Of a DNA stretch of 64,000 nucleotides, positions 1-7,754 are shown piece after piece. The notes below the pieces were generated by a model that was given only the letters and a program-made list of their open reading frames with translations, was not told where the DNA came from and ran no database searches. Source of the DNA: Oscillospiraceae bacterium (GTDB taxonomy: Bacteria > Bacillota > Clostridia > Oscillospirales > Oscillospiraceae); assembly GCA_017542425.1 (NCBI GenBank), contig JAFXXH010000004.1, positions 1 to 64,000 on the forward strand. The letters run 5' to 3'. Both the position numbers and the translations under genes were made by a program. The stretch's first letter is position 1. Each line of letters opens with the position of its first letter.

Positions 1-26
1 AGCCGCTGGACAAATTCGTCTCGCAT
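1..26 (-). CDS. Start of an unidentified gene, cut by the window edge
   Basis: An ATG on the minus strand at 24-26 opens a frame that begins MRDEFVQR and runs off the window. An AGGAG-like ribosome binding site lies about 9 bases upstream (around 38-42). Too little protein is visible to name it. It would be the next minus-strand gene downstream of the ferredoxin/acetyltransferase gene, with about 165 bases between them that hold TGTAAAC-type repeats. Confidence 0.5.
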
Positions 27-28
27 TT

Positions 29-130
29 GGTTTACACTCCTGTCTTCCCATGGCATCGCGGTTCACTCCCGTTTTTGCCATAATTGTACCATCTACGTGT
101 AAACCATGTCCTTGCACAATCTGTAAACTA
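29..130. promoter_or_regulatory. TGTAAAC inverted repeats, candidate operator
   Basis: GGTTTACAC at 29-37 and GTGTAAACC at 97-105 are perfect 9-bp inverted arms. A third, partial copy (TGTAAACTA) lies near 122-130. The arms flank the likely promoter zone of the partial gene at the left edge (TACAAT-like -10 around 84-90 on the minus strand). This looks like a repressor site; no regulator is identified. Confidence 0.35.
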
Positions 131-193
131 TGTTACTACACCAAACAGCCTGCCCCTTCCGCAGACAAGCAAGCGCTCCGTCCTCTGCTTTTC

Positions 194-712
194 TTACAGC
201 AGCTCCCGGAACGCCGGGTCCTCCGTCAGCACCTTGGCGGCGTAGTTGCAGCGGGGGGAGAGCTTTTTTTGCGCCACCCGGGCCGCGTTGGCGACCTTCG
301 ACACCAGCCGCTTGGCGATGCCCTGTCCGGCGTAGGCGGGATCGGACTCGGTGTGGGTCACGATCCACACGTCGCCCTCGTCCATCTGAAGCTGGCAGAA
401 GCCCACCAGCTTTTCGCCGTCATAGGCGGCGCTGCGCTGGTTCTCCGGCTCGAACATGACCCTGACGCGCTTTTCACCCTCCCAGATGTAGCGCATCGCG
501 CCGGAGGGGCACATTTCGATTACGCGGGCGATGTCCTCCGTGGAGGCGACAGAAGGGTCAAACCAGGGAGTACGCTTGGGGTTGAACAGACCGGGATAGG
601 CGCGGACGCAGGTGCCGTTGTGCGTGCAGAAATCGTCGTTCATGTAGAGCGTCAGTTCTCCGGCGTCGTAGGCCTCAAAGCCCAGCGCCTCCCATTCCTC
701 TCGTTTCGACAT
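194..712 (-). CDS. Fused YjdI-type mono-cluster ferredoxin and GNAT-like acetyltransferase
   Basis: A 172-residue protein with two parts. Residues 1-78 look like the YjdI/Fer4_19 family: C29, H31, C35 and C68 in the pattern CxHxGxC ... CPSGA would bind one Fe-S cluster. Residues 85-172 look like the short YjdJ-type GNAT fold, with the acetyl-CoA loop region DPAYAGQGIAKRL. In E. coli these are two neighbouring small genes, yjdI and yjdJ; here they are one frame. The start has an AGGAGA ribosome binding site, and a TTGACG-17-TATAAT promoter lies just upstream. Function is unknown in the family; a redox-sensitive or stress-related acetyltransferase is an inference only. Confidence 0.8.
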   Translation of the reverse strand: MSKREEWEALGFEAYDAGELTLYMNDDFCTHNGTCVRAYPGLFNPKRTPWFDPSVASTEDIARVIEMCPSGAMRYIWEGEKRVRVMFEPENQRSAAYDGEKLVGFCQLQMDEGDVWIVTHTESDPAYAGQGIAKRLVSKVANAARVAQKKLSPRCNYAAKVLTEDPAFRELL

Positions 713-764
713 GGCGTGTATCTCCTGTTCTCATCGTATTTGGCGTGCGAAACACCAGAAATAA

Positions 765-793
765 ATTATACTGGATCGGCTGCCCCGCGTCAA
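765..793 (-). promoter_or_regulatory. Promoter of the ferredoxin/GNAT gene
   Basis: Reading the minus strand, TTGACG (788-793) and TATAAT (765-770) are separated by 17 bases. This is a near-consensus vegetative promoter about 50 bases upstream of the ATG at 712. Confidence 0.75.
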
Positions 794-809
794 GCACCGA
801 AATCGGAAT

Positions 810-843
810 CGGGCTGCGGGCAGGAAGCCCTGCCCGCAGCCCG
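810..843 (-). terminator. Stem-loop after the SPFH gene
   Basis: A near-perfect stem (CGGGCTGCGGGCAGG with its complement, three-base loop) lies just downstream of the SPFH stop codon. It lacks a clean T-run, so it may act as an imperfect terminator or an mRNA 3' end stabiliser. Confidence 0.5.
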
Positions 844-852
844 AGATGTGGA

Positions 853-1749
853 TCAGTTCTCTGTGCCGCCGAGCAGCTCTCCGGCGTTGACGATCACGCC
901 GTTGCCCGCGCCGGTGTAGATCCGGGGCAGCTGGCCGTCCCAGGCGTTGGCGTAGGCGTAGTCGATCAGGTTCTGGGTCAGAGACTCGCTGATCTTCCGG
1001 TTGGCTTCCGCCTCGGCCTCCGCACGGGCCAGCACCTCATAGGCCGCCGCGTCCGCCTCGATGCGGCGGATGCGGGCCTCGGCCTCGCTCTCCACCACCC
1101 GCTGCTCGGCCTCGGTCTGGGCCCGCAGCTTGTTCTGCTGGGCCACCTGCTTGGCCTCCACCGCGTTGGTGAACACGTCGGTGAAGTCCATGTTTTCAAT
1201 GCTGGTACCGACCAGTTCGATGTGATAGGCTTCCAGCTTTCCCGCCAGGATCTTCTGGATCTCGGCGGCCAGGGCGTCCCGCATCCCCACCAGGTCCTCG
1301 GCGGTGTAGCGGGCCACGGCCACCTTGACGCTCTCGGCGATGTTGGGGGCGATGACCGTGTCATAGTAGGAGATGCCCACCGTGGAGTAGAGGGTCATGG
1401 CGTCGGCCTTGGAGATCTGGTAGTTGACGGTATAGCGGATGTTGACCTCCTGGATGTCGGAGCTGAAGCAGGGCAGCTCCAGGGTCTGCTTCTGCACCCG
1501 GTTGTCCATGCGCACCACGGCCTTCCAGGGGGCGACGAAGTGGGCCCCGGAGTCCAGGGTGTAGTTCTCCACCCGGCCAAAGGTGGTGACCACGCCGGTG
1601 TGGCCCGCCGGGACGGTCTGGAAGCAGGCGACGACGCAGAGCACCACGGCCAGGGCCGCGCCGACGATGGCGGCCAGCTTCTTCTTGGTGACGGCGGCGG
1701 TCACCAGTCCGCCGGCCAGCAGCGCGGCGGCGAGGATGAGTTCAAACAT
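853..1749 (-). CDS. SPFH/band 7 (prohibitin-like) membrane protein
   Basis: A 298-residue protein starting MFELILAAALLAGG. Two hydrophobic stretches (about residues 1-15 and 23-42) are followed by an SPFH/band 7 domain beginning at VPAGHTGVVTTFGRVE and a long Ala/Glu/Arg-rich coiled coil (about 195-260), the usual prohibitin/stomatin layout. These proteins form oligomers on membranes and scaffold protein quality control or stress functions. The start was chosen at 1749 because AGGAGA sits eight bases upstream; the longer frame has no such site. The notable point is its leader: a Mn2+ (yybP-ykoY) type riboswitch with its own terminator. Confidence 0.85.
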   Translation of the reverse strand: MFELILAAALLAGGLVTAAVTKKKLAAIVGAALAVVLCVVACFQTVPAGHTGVVTTFGRVENYTLDSGAHFVAPWKAVVRMDNRVQKQTLELPCFSSDIQEVNIRYTVNYQISKADAMTLYSTVGISYYDTVIAPNIAESVKVAVARYTAEDLVGMRDALAAEIQKILAGKLEAYHIELVGTSIENMDFTDVFTNAVEAKQVAQQNKLRAQTEAEQRVVESEAEARIRRIEADAAAYEVLARAEAEAEANRKISESLTQNLIDYAYANAWDGQLPRIYTGAGNGVIVNAGELLGGTEN

Positions 1750-1833
1750 GGGGTTCTCCTTTCCAGCGCCCAAAGGGGGCGCTTGCAGCATGATACCTTC
1801 GGTCCCGCGTTCCTCCGCTTCGCGTCCGTGGCA

Positions 1834-1879
1834 CAAAAAAACGGGACTCCAGCCGACGGGCGCGGCAAAAAGTCTCGTT
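1834..1879 (-). terminator. Riboswitch expression-platform terminator
   Basis: On the minus strand AACGAGACT pairs with AGTCCCGTT (one A-C mismatch) and is followed by a run of seven T. The left arm includes the GAGAC of the aptamer's conserved 3' motif, so ligand-bound aptamer and terminator cannot form together. This is the standard layout of an ON switch. Confidence 0.7.
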
Positions 1880-1985
1880 CAGATCCAACTATTCCCGCGC
1901 TCCCGGGCCGCCGAATGGCAGCCGTCCTGACGGTCACGCGCCCCCGGGGAGGAGCCGGGGGGAACTACTCCCTTATTGTGCTCCC
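1858..1985 (-). ncRNA. yybP-ykoY family (Mn2+) riboswitch
   Basis: The minus-strand leader begins near the predicted transcription start with AAGGGAGTAG, matching the 5' conserved GGGGAGUAG loop of this family. It continues with GC-rich stems and a CGTCA element, and ends with AACGAGACTTTTTGCC, matching the 3' consensus aacGAGACCUUUGCC. Promoter, aptamer and overlapping terminator are in the right order. The family senses Mn2+ and usually controls Mn exporters (MntP, TerC, P-type ATPases); here the next gene is an SPFH protein. The identity rests on motif matching by eye. Confidence 0.78.
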
Positions 1986-2014
1986 ATCTTAGCACGCCCC
2001 GGCGCGGCTGTCAA
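1986..2014 (-). promoter_or_regulatory. Promoter of the riboswitch-SPFH transcript
   Basis: TTGACA (2009-2014) and TAAGAT (1986-1991) on the minus strand, 17 bases apart. Transcription would start at about 1979, placing the aptamer at the very 5' end of the RNA. Confidence 0.75.
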
Positions 2015-2085
2015 GCGGATTCGACCTGCGCGCAGACGCGCTTCGAGGCAAAAAAGTTTTTCTATCTTTTTTTCGCGGGATGTGG

Positions 2086-2091
2086 TATAGT
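2086..2091 (+). promoter_or_regulatory. -10 box for the response regulator operon
   Basis: TATAGT, preceded by TGTGG (possible extended -10), about 95 bases upstream of the response regulator ATG. The -35 region is T-rich with no clear consensus hexamer, which may mean activator dependence. Confidence 0.5.
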
Positions 2092-2184
2092 AATAAAAAT
2101 AAAGGTTCAACCGAAAGGAAAACAACGATCCTGTCCCGCTTTTGCGCGCTGCGTGGGACAGAAGGATGGAGGCGTGGAGAGAGA

Positions 2185-2877
2185 ATGAAACGGATCCTGG
2201 TGCTGGAGGATGAGGACTCCATCCGCTCCTTCCTGGTCCTCAACCTGCGTCGTGCGGGCTTTGAGCCGGTGGAGGCGGCCACTGGGCAGGAGGCGCTGGA
2301 ACGGCTGCGGGAGTTCCCGGACGTGCGCCTGGCGCTGCTGGACGTGATGCTGCCGGACATCGACGGTTTTGAGGTCTGCCGCCGCATTCGGACCATGGAC
2401 AGCCGGATCGGCATCATCATGCTCACCGCGAAAAGTCAGGAGATGGACAAGATCACCGGCCTGACCAGCGGCGCGGACGACTATGTGACCAAGCCCTTCT
2501 CCACCGCCGAGCTGACGGCCCGGATCGACGCGCTGATGCGCCGCACCGGCGAGGCCGTGGCCGCTGCCCCTCCGGCGGAGGAGCTGCGCCAGGGGGCCTT
2601 TCTGCTCAACACCCGCACCCGGGTCCTGACCCGCAACGGCCACCGCATCCGCCTGACCCAGATCGAATACGCCCTGATGCGGCTGTTCATGTCCAACCCC
2701 GGCAAGCCCCTGAGCCGGGGCGAGATCCTGACCCAGGTCTGGGGCAAGGACTCCGGCGCGGAGGAAAAGGTGGTGGACGTGAACATCCGCCGCCTGCGCA
2801 TCAAACTGGAGGAGGACCCCAACGCGCCGCTGTGCATCAACACCGTATGGGGCTACGGCTATCAATGGAACGGCTGA
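2185..2877 (+). CDS. OmpR/PhoB-type response regulator
   Basis: A 230-residue two-component response regulator. Residues 1-120 are a receiver domain: acidic pair in LEDED, phospho-acceptor Asp in LLDVMLPDIDG (about residue 52), conserved Thr in MLTAKS and Lys in TKPF. Residues 130-230 are a winged-helix DNA-binding domain ending WGYGYQWNG. The ATG at 2185 was chosen because homologues begin MKRILVLEDE and GGAGAGAG lies just upstream; the in-frame extension is not protein-like. The kinase gene overlaps its end by 13 bases, so the two are translated together. The regulon is not evident. Confidence 0.88.
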   Translation: MKRILVLEDEDSIRSFLVLNLRRAGFEPVEAATGQEALERLREFPDVRLALLDVMLPDIDGFEVCRRIRTMDSRIGIIMLTAKSQEMDKITGLTSGADDYVTKPFSTAELTARIDALMRRTGEAVAAAPPAEELRQGAFLLNTRTRVLTRNGHRIRLTQIEYALMRLFMSNPGKPLSRGEILTQVWGKDSGAEEKVVDVNIRRLRIKLEEDPNAPLCINTVWGYGYQWNG

Positions 2878-3929
2878 TTCAAAGCCTGAAAGCGCGCATC
2901 GGCGCATCGCGCTGGCCCCTGGCCCGGCGCTGGACCCTCACCGCCTTCCTGCCCTCCGCCCTGGCCGTGCTGGCGGCGGCGGTCATGGCCACGGTCTACG
3001 TCCTGCTGATCCCCGCCTATCGCCCGGAGCTGAGCCTTGTCTTCATCTGGTCTCTGGCCGTGGCCGCAGTGCTGGCGCTGTGGCTGCTGGGCCGCCGTTT
3101 CCTGCGCACCGTCACGGAGCCTGTGGCGGCGCTGACGGGCCAGGCCGAGCGCATCCGCGCCGGGGCCCTGGGGGCGCGCTCAGAGAAGGTCCGGGACGAC
3201 GAGCTGGGAGAGCTGTCCGACAGCATCAACGCCATGAGCGCGGCCCTGGAGCAGGGCGAGGCGCTGCAAAGCCAGTTCATCTCCTCCGTCTCCCACGAGC
3301 TGCGCACGCCCCTGACCGCCATCACCGGCTGGACGGAGGCCATGGGCTATGACGCGCAGATCCAGGGCGAGAGCCGCCGGGGGCTGGAGATCATCTCCCG
3401 GGAGGCCCAGCGCCTGACCAAGATGGTGGGGGAGCTGCTGGAGTTCACCCGCATCCAGGACGGACGCTTCAACCTGAACCTGGACCTGGTGGACCTGCCA
3501 GCCGAGGTGGAGGACGTGCTGTTCACCTATTCCAGCCTCTTGCGCCAGGAGGGGGTCTCCATCTGCTATGTCTGCGACGAGACGGACATCCCGCCCATCC
3601 AGGCGGACCCGGAGCGCATCAAACAGGTGCTGCTGAACGTGCTGGACAACGCGGTGAAGCACGGCAAAGGCGGCGCGGTGGACGTGTTCGTACATCTGGA
3701 GGGGGAGGAAGTGGTGGTCCGGGTCCGGGACCACGGCCCCGGCATCCCGGAGGCGGAGCTGCCCCATGTGAAGGAGCGCTTTTACAAGGGCAGCAGCCGG
3801 GAGCGGGGCAGCGGCATCGGCCTGGCCGTCTGCGACGAGATCGTCTCCCGCCACGGGGGGCAACTGCAAATTGAGAACCACAGCGAAGGCGGAGTGCTGG
3901 TCACGGTACGCCTGCCCGTCAAACCATAA
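2865..3929 (+). CDS. Sensor histidine kinase
   Basis: A 354-residue membrane kinase starting MERLIQSLK inside the end of the regulator gene. Two transmembrane segments (about 22-45 and 51-70) enclose a very short external loop, so it has no real extracellular sensor domain. A HAMP linker follows, then a HisKA domain with the phospho-acceptor in SSVSHELRTPLT, and an HATPase domain with N, G1 and G2 boxes (NVLDNAVKHG, DHGPGIP, GSGIGLAV). The tiny loop suggests it reads a membrane signal or a partner protein. Paired with the preceding regulator. Confidence 0.88.
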   Translation: MERLIQSLKARIGASRWPLARRWTLTAFLPSALAVLAAAVMATVYVLLIPAYRPELSLVFIWSLAVAAVLALWLLGRRFLRTVTEPVAALTGQAERIRAGALGARSEKVRDDELGELSDSINAMSAALEQGEALQSQFISSVSHELRTPLTAITGWTEAMGYDAQIQGESRRGLEIISREAQRLTKMVGELLEFTRIQDGRFNLNLDLVDLPAEVEDVLFTYSSLLRQEGVSICYVCDETDIPPIQADPERIKQVLLNVLDNAVKHGKGGAVDVFVHLEGEEVVVRVRDHGPGIPEAELPHVKERFYKGSSRERGSGIGLAVCDEIVSRHGGQLQIENHSEGGVLVTVRLPVKP

Positions 3930-3947
3930 ACGAAAAGGAAGAACGCC

Positions 3948-4946
3948 ATGTCAAACAAGAAAGAAAACACGGCCTGCGCCTTCAAGACCAGCATCGGCGG
4001 CCAGGCGTTGATCGAAGGCATTTTGATGCGCGGCCCCAGCCGCCAGGCCATCGTCTGCCGCAAGGCCGACGGCAGCCTGGTCAGCAAGGAGGAAGACCTG
4101 AAACTGACCCGGGACAAGCACCCCATCCTCCGCATCCCCTTCCTGCGGGGCCTGCCCCTGTTTTTCGACTCCATGGCCAACGGGATGCGCGCCCTGACCT
4201 GGTCGGCGGAGCAGCTCCCGGAGGAGGAGCAGGAGCAGCCCAGCAAACTGGACCTCTGGCTGGAGAAAAAGTTGGGCAGCGAAAAGGCGGAAAAGGCGGT
4301 GGTGGCCGTGGCGCTGGTGCTGGGGGTGCTGCTGGCGGTGGGGTTGTTCGTCCTGCTGCCCGCCCTGCTGTTCGAGCTGCTGCCCGCGGGGATGAACCTG
4401 GTCCTGCGCTGCGTGCTGGAGGGCCTGATCCGCATCGTCATCTTCATCGCCTATCTCTGGCTGGTGACAAAAATGCCGGAGGTCAAACGTCTCTTCGCCT
4501 ACCACGGCGCGGAGCACAAGACCATCTTCTGCTATGAAAAGCGCCTGGAGCTGACGGTGGAGAACGTGCGGGAGCAGAGCCGCTTCCATCCCCGCTGCGG
4601 CACCAGCTTCCTGGTGGTGACCATGCTCATCGCCATTCTGCTGGTCTCCGTGATGACCTGGGTACTGAGCCTGATCCCCGGCCTGGCGGCCCTGCCCAAG
4701 CTGGCCGCCGCCCTGGTGCGGGTGCTGGCCAAGCTCATCATTTTGCCCCTGATCGTCTCCCTGACCTACGAGCTGAACCGCTGGGTGGGCGGCCACGACA
4801 CGAACCCCATCGCCAAACTGGCGGCCTGGCCGGGCAAGATGACCCAGCACCTGACCACCCGGGAGCCGGACGACGGCATGATCGAGTGCGCCATCGCCGC
4901 GCTGAAAGCGGTCATCCCGGAGGAAGCGGGCGCGGACGCCTGGTAA
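3948..4946 (+). CDS. yqhQ: DUF1385 family membrane protein (YqhQ-like)
   Basis: A 332-residue protein matching the DUF1385/YqhQ family: the N-terminal signature SIGGQALIEGILMRGP, and the central YHGAEHKT and RFHPRCGTSF motifs, which look like a metal or catalytic centre rich in His and Cys. Several hydrophobic segments lie at about 115-170 and 220-275. No biochemical role is firmly established for the family. In Firmicutes it typically sits next to prmC and prfA, as here (prmC follows after a repeat). The start has AAAGGAAG 7 bases upstream. Confidence 0.85.
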   Translation: MSNKKENTACAFKTSIGGQALIEGILMRGPSRQAIVCRKADGSLVSKEEDLKLTRDKHPILRIPFLRGLPLFFDSMANGMRALTWSAEQLPEEEQEQPSKLDLWLEKKLGSEKAEKAVVAVALVLGVLLAVGLFVLLPALLFELLPAGMNLVLRCVLEGLIRIVIFIAYLWLVTKMPEVKRLFAYHGAEHKTIFCYEKRLELTVENVREQSRFHPRCGTSFLVVTMLIAILLVSVMTWVLSLIPGLAALPKLAAALVRVLAKLIILPLIVSLTYELNRWVGGHDTNPIAKLAAWPGKMTQHLTTREPDDGMIECAIAALKAVIPEEAGADAW

Positions 4947-4961
4947 CGGAGAAGGGGAATC

Positions 4962-5038
4962 GGAAAGGGAGCCAGAATCGAGATTTCCTCCCCCCGGCGC
5001 TTCGCGCCACCCCCCTCTGAGAGGGGGGCTTATGAGGA
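4962..5038 (+). repeat. Intergenic repeat R2, copy 1
   Basis: A 77-base element repeated almost exactly at 7663-7740. It contains a GGCGC-TTC-GCGCC hairpin followed by CCCCCCTCTGAGAGGGGGG, a second, perfect stem. It ends with GAGGA, which lies where the ribosome binding site of prmC is needed, so the repeat appears to provide it. Confidence 0.9.
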
Positions 5039-5045
5039 GCCGATC

Positions 5046-5939
5046 ATGCCAAAGACATATAACGAACTGTATATCGCAGCGCGCCAGACCTTGCGGGAGG
5101 CCGGGATCGAGGCCTTTGCCCTGGAGGCGCGGCTGTTGCTGGGCCTGGCCTCCGGCAAGCTGCAGGAGGAACTGCTGCGGGACCTGCAGCTCTATGCCTC
5201 CACGCCCATCGAGCAAAAGCTGGAGGAACTGTGCCGCCGCCGGGCGGCGGGCGAACCGGCGGCCTATCTCACCGGGCGCTGGGAGTTCTGCGGCCTGGAG
5301 CTGCGGGTGACCTCGGACACGCTGGTGCCCCGGAGCGACACGGAGGTGCTGGTGGAGCAGGCCCTGCCCCTGCTGCGGGCGCCGGGGGAGGTGCAGCGGG
5401 TGCTGGATCTGGGTACCGGCACGGGCTGCATCGGTCTGGCGCTGGCCCACTTCCTGCCCGCCGTCCATGTGCTGCTGGCGGACAAGTCCCCGGCGGCTCT
5501 GGCCGTGGCCCGGGAGAACACGGAGCGCCTGGGGCTTTCCCAGCAGGTGGACTGCCTGCTGCTGGACGTGACGGAGCCGCCGGACCCGGCTCTGGGCAGC
5601 TTCAACATGATTGTCAGCAATCCCCCCTACATTCCCAGCGCCGAGCTGGCGGAGCTGGACTGGTCCGTGCGGGGCTATGAGCCGCGTGAGGCCCTGGACG
5701 GCGGGCCGGACGGTTTGCGCTTTTACCGGGCCATTCTGAACCACCACCTGCCCCTGCTCCGGCAGGGCGGCTGGCTGCTGTTCGAGGTGGGCGAGGACCA
5801 GGCGGATGCGGTGCTGGCCCTGATGCGCCGGGCGGGGCTTTTGTCCCTGGGCACGGCGCAGGACAGCGCCGGCTATGCGCGGGTCGTCTACGGAAGAAAA
5901 ACGGAACCCATACATACTTCATCATCGAGGAGAACTTGA
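5046..5939 (+). CDS. prmC: Release factor glutamine methyltransferase
   Basis: A 297-residue PrmC/HemK protein. It methylates the glutamine of the GGQ motif in peptide chain release factors 1 and 2 using S-adenosylmethionine. Visible are the N-terminal helical release-factor-binding domain, the SAM-binding loop DLGTGTG (residues 121-127) and the catalytic NPPY (192-195). The C-terminus past about residue 283 ([13 protein letters not shown]) is longer than usual and includes the recA leader. recA starts two bases after the stop. Confidence 0.93.
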   Translation: MPKTYNELYIAARQTLREAGIEAFALEARLLLGLASGKLQEELLRDLQLYASTPIEQKLEELCRRRAAGEPAAYLTGRWEFCGLELRVTSDTLVPRSDTEVLVEQALPLLRAPGEVQRVLDLGTGTGCIGLALAHFLPAVHVLLADKSPAALAVARENTERLGLSQQVDCLLLDVTEPPDPALGSFNMIVSNPPYIPSAELAELDWSVRGYEPREALDGGPDGLRFYRAILNHHLPLLRQGGWLLFEVGEDQADAVLALMRRAGLLSLGTAQDSAGYARVVYGRKTEPIHTSSSRRT

Positions 5940-5940
5940 C

Positions 5941-7038
5941 ATGGCGGAAAAGAAGAAAGACCTGGCCTCTCCGGCTCCGGCGGCGGACAAGAAAAAAGCG
6001 CTGGAGACGGTGCTGGCCCAAATCGAAAAGAACTACGGCAAGGGTGCGATCATGCGCCTGGGCGAGGACATCCCCGTGAACGTGGAGGCGGTGCCCACCG
6101 GCTCCCTGTCCCTGGACCTGGCCCTGGGCGTGGGCGGCGTACCCAAGGGCCGCATCATCGAGATCTATGGGCCGGAGTCCTCCGGCAAGACCACGCTGGC
6201 CCTGCACATCCTGGCCTCGGCCCAGAAGCTGGGGGGCGAGGTGGCCTTCATCGACGTGGAGCACGCCCTGGAACCGGCCTACGCCCGGGCCCTGGGCGTC
6301 AACATCGACGAACTGCTCATCAGCCAGCCGGACACCGGCGAACAGGCCCTGGACATCACCGAGGCCCTGGTGCGCTCCGGCGCGGTGGACGTGGTGGTGG
6401 TGGACTCCGTGGCCGCCCTGGTGCCTCGCAGCGAGCTGGAAGGCGAGATGGGCGAGAGCAGCGTGGGCGTGGTGGCCCGGCTGATGAGCCAGGCCCTGCG
6501 GAAGCTGGCGGGCACCATCTCCAAAACCAACTGCATCGTAGTCTTCATCAACCAGCTCCGGGAGAAGATCGGCGTGGTCTACGGCAACCCGGAGACCACC
6601 CCCGGCGGTCGCGCCCTGAAATACTTCTCCTCCGTCCGCATCGACGTGCGCCGCATCGAGACCCTGAAATCCGGCGGCGAGATGGTGGGCAACCGCACCC
6701 GGGCCAAGATCGTCAAGAACAAAGTCGCGCCCCCCTTCAAGGAGGCGGAGTTCGACATCATCTACGGCGAGGGCATCAGCAAGGTGGGTGAGATCATCGA
6801 CCTGGGCGTGAAGCTGGAACTGATCGAGAAGTCCGGCGCCTGGTTCACCGTGGCGGGGGAGCGGCTCCAGGGCCGGGACGCCGTGCGGAACTATCTGCTG
6901 AAAAATCCTGCCGTGGCCGACGAGATCGAGGCGCAGATTCGCGCCAACTACTTCAAGCTGATGACCCCGCAGGCCCTCAAGGCAGCCCAGGCCGCAGGCC
7001 GCGCCGTGGACATCTCGGCGGACGACTTTGACGGCTGA
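5941..7038 (+). CDS. recA: Recombinase RecA
   Basis: A 365-residue RecA, the strand-exchange ATPase of homologous recombination and co-protease of LexA. Walker A GPESSGKT is at residues 77-84, and the LIEVEH-type, VDSVAAL and INQLREKIG motifs are intact. The start at 5941 follows GGAGAA at a good distance; the extension upstream would run through prmC. No LexA box was found upstream, since the gene is packed against prmC, so SOS control is uncertain. recX follows 13 bases later. Confidence 0.97.
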   Translation: MAEKKKDLASPAPAADKKKALETVLAQIEKNYGKGAIMRLGEDIPVNVEAVPTGSLSLDLALGVGGVPKGRIIEIYGPESSGKTTLALHILASAQKLGGEVAFIDVEHALEPAYARALGVNIDELLISQPDTGEQALDITEALVRSGAVDVVVVDSVAALVPRSELEGEMGESSVGVVARLMSQALRKLAGTISKTNCIVVFINQLREKIGVVYGNPETTPGGRALKYFSSVRIDVRRIETLKSGGEMVGNRTRAKIVKNKVAPPFKEAEFDIIYGEGISKVGEIIDLGVKLELIEKSGAWFTVAGERLQGRDAVRNYLLKNPAVADEIEAQIRANYFKLMTPQALKAAQAAGRAVDISADDFDG

Positions 7039-7051
7039 ACCGGAGGCCACC

Positions 7052-7723
7052 ATGCGCGTCACGGAGCTGCGCCAGCTCTCCCCGGACCGCTTTGAACTGG
7101 GCCTGTCCGACGGGACAAGCCTCCGGGTGGGCCTGAACCAGATCGCGGACTTTTCCCTCTTCGCGGGCCGGGAGCTGACGGAGGCCGAGCTGGAGGAGCT
7201 GCGGGAGGCTGCGGCCTTGCAGCGCACGAAGGAGCGGGCCCTGCGCATCATCGGCCAGCGGGCCATGAGCGAGGGGGAGCTGTACACGCGCCTGACGGAG
7301 AAGGGCGAAACGGAGCAAAACGCCGCCGCAGCCGTGGCCTGGCTGATCGGGCTGCACCTGCTGAACGACGCGGACTACGCCGCCCTGGTGGCGCGCCACT
7401 ACGCCGCCCGGGGCTACGGACGGCGGCGGGTGGAGCAGGAACTCTACCGCTGCCAGGTCCCGAAGCCCCTCTGGGAAGCGGCCCTGGCGGAGCTGCCGGA
7501 ACCGGATGACGCCCTGGACCGTCTGCTCCAAAGCCGCCTGCGCGGCGCGGAGCCGGACGACCGCAAAGCCCTGAAACGCGCCACCGACGCCCTGCTCCGC
7601 CGGGGCTACGGCTGGGAGGAGATCCGGGAGGCGGTGGAGCGGTACCGGGCGGGACTGGAAGAGGAAAGGGAGCCGGAATCGAGCTTCCCTCCCCCCGGCG
7701 CTTCGCGCCACCCCCCTCTGTGA
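7052..7723 (+). CDS. recX: Regulatory protein RecX with a repeat-derived C-terminus
   Basis: A 223-residue RecX, which binds RecA filaments and limits recombinase activity. The three-helix repeats are recognisable (RAMSEGELYTRL, GLHLLNDADYAA, YGRRRVEQEL). The start at 7052 has CGGAGG before it. The final about 20 residues (EREPESSFPPPGASRHPPL) and the stop codon are encoded by repeat R2 copy 2, so the native C-terminus has been replaced or extended. The HAVE core seems complete, and activity is probably retained. Confidence 0.88.
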   Translation: MRVTELRQLSPDRFELGLSDGTSLRVGLNQIADFSLFAGRELTEAELEELREAAALQRTKERALRIIGQRAMSEGELYTRLTEKGETEQNAAAAVAWLIGLHLLNDADYAALVARHYAARGYGRRRVEQELYRCQVPKPLWEAALAELPEPDDALDRLLQSRLRGAEPDDRKALKRATDALLRRGYGWEEIREAVERYRAGLEEEREPESSFPPPGASRHPPL

Positions 7724-7740
7724 GGGGGGCTTAGTGAGGA
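7663..7740 (+). repeat. Intergenic repeat R2, copy 2, overlapping recX
   Basis: A near-identical second copy of the element at 4962-5038: same orientation, same two stems, a few substitutions. The first 61 bases lie inside recX; the rest lies between recX and rimO. Both copies stand just upstream of a gene on the same strand. Confidence 0.9.
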
Positions 7741-7754
7741 ATAAGAGGTACACT

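Noticed and set aside
1976-2188. Small plus-strand protein between the SPFH gene and the response regulator
   Set aside because: The frame covers the divergent promoter region, has no ribosome binding site and no recognisable sequence.
3951-5915. A 654-codon open frame on the minus strand
   Set aside because: Antisense shadow of yqhQ and prmC.
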